This document shows, one piece after another, positions 62,258-64,000 of a DNA stretch of 64,000 nt (the stretch's first letter is position 1; each line of letters opens with the position of its first letter). Below the pieces are notes generated by a model. It worked only from the letters and a program-made list of their open reading frames with translations, was not told where the DNA came from and did no database searches. The DNA is from JBBRHQ01 sp963725315 (GTDB taxonomy: Bacteria > Actinomycetota > Thermoleophilia > Solirubrobacterales > 70-9). Made by a program: the position numbers and the translations under genes. The stretch lies in the NCBI GenBank assembly GCA_963725315.1, contig CAVRYA010000002.1, positions 1 to 64,000 of the forward strand, given 5' to 3'.

Positions 62258-64000
62258 TCAGTCGTCGAGGGCGACGGGCGCCGCCACGCCGCCGGGGCCC
62301 GTGACGATCGCCACGACCGTCTCGGAAAGATTGACCTCGTCGCCGGCGAGGATCAGCTGCTCGAGCGCATTCAGGGTCCGGTCGAGCCAGTCGGGATCGA
62401 GCGGCGTCTGACGAACGGTCCGCAGGATTCTCTTCGACGCGGTCGGCTGGGAGCGTTCGCCGGCGCCGATCAGGACCTCGTGCAGCTTCTCGCCGGGCCT
62501 GGGGCCGGTGAATTCGACCGCGATGTCTCGCTCCGGCTCGTACCCGGCCAGCCGGATCATGTTGTGGGCGAGGTCCACTATCCGCACCGGGTCCCCCATG
62601 TCGAGCACGAACACCTCGCCCTTGCCGGCGCCGATGTCGCCGGCGCTGATCACCAGCTGGACCGCCTCGGGGATTGTCATGAAGTACCGGGTCATCTCGG
62701 GATGGGTGACGGTGACCGGGCCGCCGCGCTCGATCTGGCGGCGGAAGATCGGCACCACGCTGCCGGAGGAGGCGAGGACGTTGCCGAAACGAACGCTGCC
62801 GAAGCGGGTGTGGGGATGGCGGTGCCCGGCCGCTTCCACGATCCACTCGGCCATCGCCTTCGAAGCCCCCATCACGGTCTGCGGGTTGACCGCCTTGTCG
62901 GTGGAGACGAGGACGAAGCGCTCCACCTTCGAGGCCGCCGCGGTCTCCGCCGTGATCCTGGTCGCGACCGCGTTGTTGCGGACGGCCTCCAGCGGGTTGG
63001 ACTCCATCAGCGGCACGTGCTTGTAGGCGGCCGCGTGGAAAACGACCGCGGGCTTGAAGCGCTCCATCACCTCGAGCATGCGGGCGGGCTCCTTGCAATC
63101 GGCGAGCACCGACTCGGCCCGGGTGAAGTGGCGCTCCTCGACCATCTCGCGATCGATCTGGAAGAGGTTGTCCTCGGCGTGGTCGAGCATGACCAGCAGA
63201 CGGGGGCCGACCCGGGCGATCTGCCGGCAGAGCTCGGAGCCGATCGAGCCGCCGGCCCCGGTGACCATCACCACCCGGTCCTCGAGGTAGGCGCCGACCC
63301 GGTCCAGCTCGACCACGACGGGGTCGCGGCCGAGCACGTCCTCGACCTGGACCTCGCGCAGCTGGCGGTTGAGCTGGACCCCCCCGCGCAGCAGCTCGAA
63401 CACAGTCGGCAGGGTGAGGACGCGGATCTCGCGCTCGCGGCAGGCGGCGACGACCTTGGCCCTCAGCGTCCCCGGGGCAGAGGGGATCGCGATCGCGACC
63501 TCGTCCGGCTCCGTCTCGTCGAGGATCGCGTCGATCTCGTCGGTCGAGCCGAGCACCTTCAGCCCCAGCATCCTCATCCCGCGCTTGCGGGGATCGTCGT
63601 CGATGAAGCCGATCGCGGTCTTGCCGAGGTTGGGGTTGAGCTTCAGCTCGCGCACGACCATCTGCCCCCCGGAGCCGGCCCCGATCACCAGCACCTCCGG
63701 CCCGGTCGGTATCCGGGCCCCGCCCTCGGGGCGCTCGACCACGAGGCGGACCGCGAGCCTGGCGCCGAGCAGCAGCATCAGGGTGAGGATGAAGTCGGTT
63801 ACGACGACCGAGCGCGGCAGGTTGTCCTCGAAGGGCTTGACGACGGTGAAGACGAGGACCATGACCAGGCTGGCGACGGCGACGGCGCGGAGGATCTCCG
63901 GGTAGTCGCGCGCGGTCACGTAGCGCCACCACTTCTGGTAGAGGCCGAAGGCGAAGAAGATCGCCACCTTGCCGATCGCGACGAAGGCGACCGACTGGAC
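62258..64000 (-). CDS. Membrane NDP-sugar 4,6-dehydratase (FlaA1/CapD/WbpM-like), 5' partial
   Basis: At least 580 residues; the start lies beyond the window. Hydrophobic helices ('LRAVAVASLVMVLVFTVVKP', 'VVTDFILTLMLLLGARLAVR') lead to a first Rossmann domain ('VLVIGAGSGGQMVVRELKLN') and then the catalytic SDR domain with 'VMVTGAGGSIGSELCRQIAR' (GxxGxxG), 'VFHAAAYKHVPLMESNPLEA' and 'VSTDKAVNPQTVMGASKAMA'. The Met in MGASK replaces the usual SDR Tyr, as in the WbpM/FlaA1 dehydratases. It turns UDP-GlcNAc-type sugars into 4-keto-6-deoxy intermediates for the surface polysaccharide. Intact within the window. Confidence 0.92.
   Translation of the reverse strand, partial: VQSVAFVAIGKVAIFFAFGLYQKWWRYVTARDYPEILRAVAVASLVMVLVFTVVKPFEDNLPRSVVVTDFILTLMLLLGARLAVRLVVERPEGGARIPTGPEVLVIGAGSGGQMVVRELKLNPNLGKTAIGFIDDDPRKRGMRMLGLKVLGSTDEIDAILDETEPDEVAIAIPSAPGTLRAKVVAACREREIRVLTLPTVFELLRGGVQLNRQLREVQVEDVLGRDPVVVELDRVGAYLEDRVVMVTGAGGSIGSELCRQIARVGPRLLVMLDHAEDNLFQIDREMVEERHFTRAESVLADCKEPARMLEVMERFKPAVVFHAAAYKHVPLMESNPLEAVRNNAVATRITAETAAASKVERFVLVSTDKAVNPQTVMGASKAMAEWIVEAAGHRHPHTRFGSVRFGNVLASSGSVVPIFRRQIERGGPVTVTHPEMTRYFMTIPEAVQLVISAGDIGAGKGEVFVLDMGDPVRIVDLAHNMIRLAGYEPERDIAVEFTGPRPGEKLHEVLIGAGERSQPTASKRILRTVRQTPLDPDWLDRTLNALEQLILAGDEVNLSETVVAIVTGPGGVAAPVALDD

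Noticed and set aside
1..64000. Prophage, insertion sequence, integrase, toxin-antitoxin or known defence island.
   Set aside because: No transposase, integrase, restriction, Cas or similar protein signature was recognised on either strand.

Overview
The window looks like a high-GC environmental contig made of two unrelated parts. Bases 1 to about 11,890 have the gene content of an alphaproteobacterium: a WD40-caspase protein, a short outer-membrane beta-barrel, a cNMP-domain thioredoxin-reductase-like enzyme, an SBP56 methanethiol oxidase, and a TPR/DoxX/metallo-hydrolase set. From about 11,897 to 64,000 the content and codon style fit a high-GC actinobacterium, most likely of the Thermoleophilia/Solirubrobacter type. 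At the join a minus-strand metallo-hydrolase gene loses its 5' end and a plus-strand purL loses its 5' end, so I read it as an assembly chimera and not as gene transfer. This is inferred from gene content, without any database search.

About half of the genes are split by one-base reading-frame shifts, while the protein remains recognisable in the neighbouring frame. Most single-shift genes span 3n+1 bases, meaning one extra base. This is the mark of uncorrected insertion errors, so these genes are described as intact genes with sequence errors unless stated otherwise.

Actinobacterial part, in order: purL (5' truncated)-purF-purN-purH; tRNA-Lys; a flavin amine oxidase; a thiO-thiS-thiG operon behind a TPP riboswitch, with thiE divergent from it; then a pyruvate dehydrogenase/lipoate operon (lpd, DsbA-like, E1 alpha, E1 beta, E2, an unusual repeat/Cys-triplet protein, lipB, lipA). 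Next come a DUF4395-thioredoxin fusion, a rhomboid protease, a D,D-carboxypeptidase, two tRNA-Ala genes, glutamate dehydrogenase, an acidic disordered protein, a kelch/beta-propeller protein, a phosphodiester glycosidase, a small ion channel, a hydrolase, an AraC/VOC pair, a universal stress protein, acylphosphatase, two MFS transporters, MetF, and small enzymes.

The last 10.5 kb is a surface-polysaccharide cluster: sugar transferase, three glycosyltransferases, Wzx flippase, O-antigen-ligase/polymerase-like protein, small accessory proteins, and a membrane NDP-sugar 4,6-dehydratase cut by the window edge.

I found no CRISPR array, prophage, insertion sequence or recognisable defence island. 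The least ordinary items are the repeat/Cys-triplet protein between E2 and lipB, the WD40-caspase gene, the acidic protein with conserved ends, a channel with an atypical selectivity filter, and the chimeric junction.
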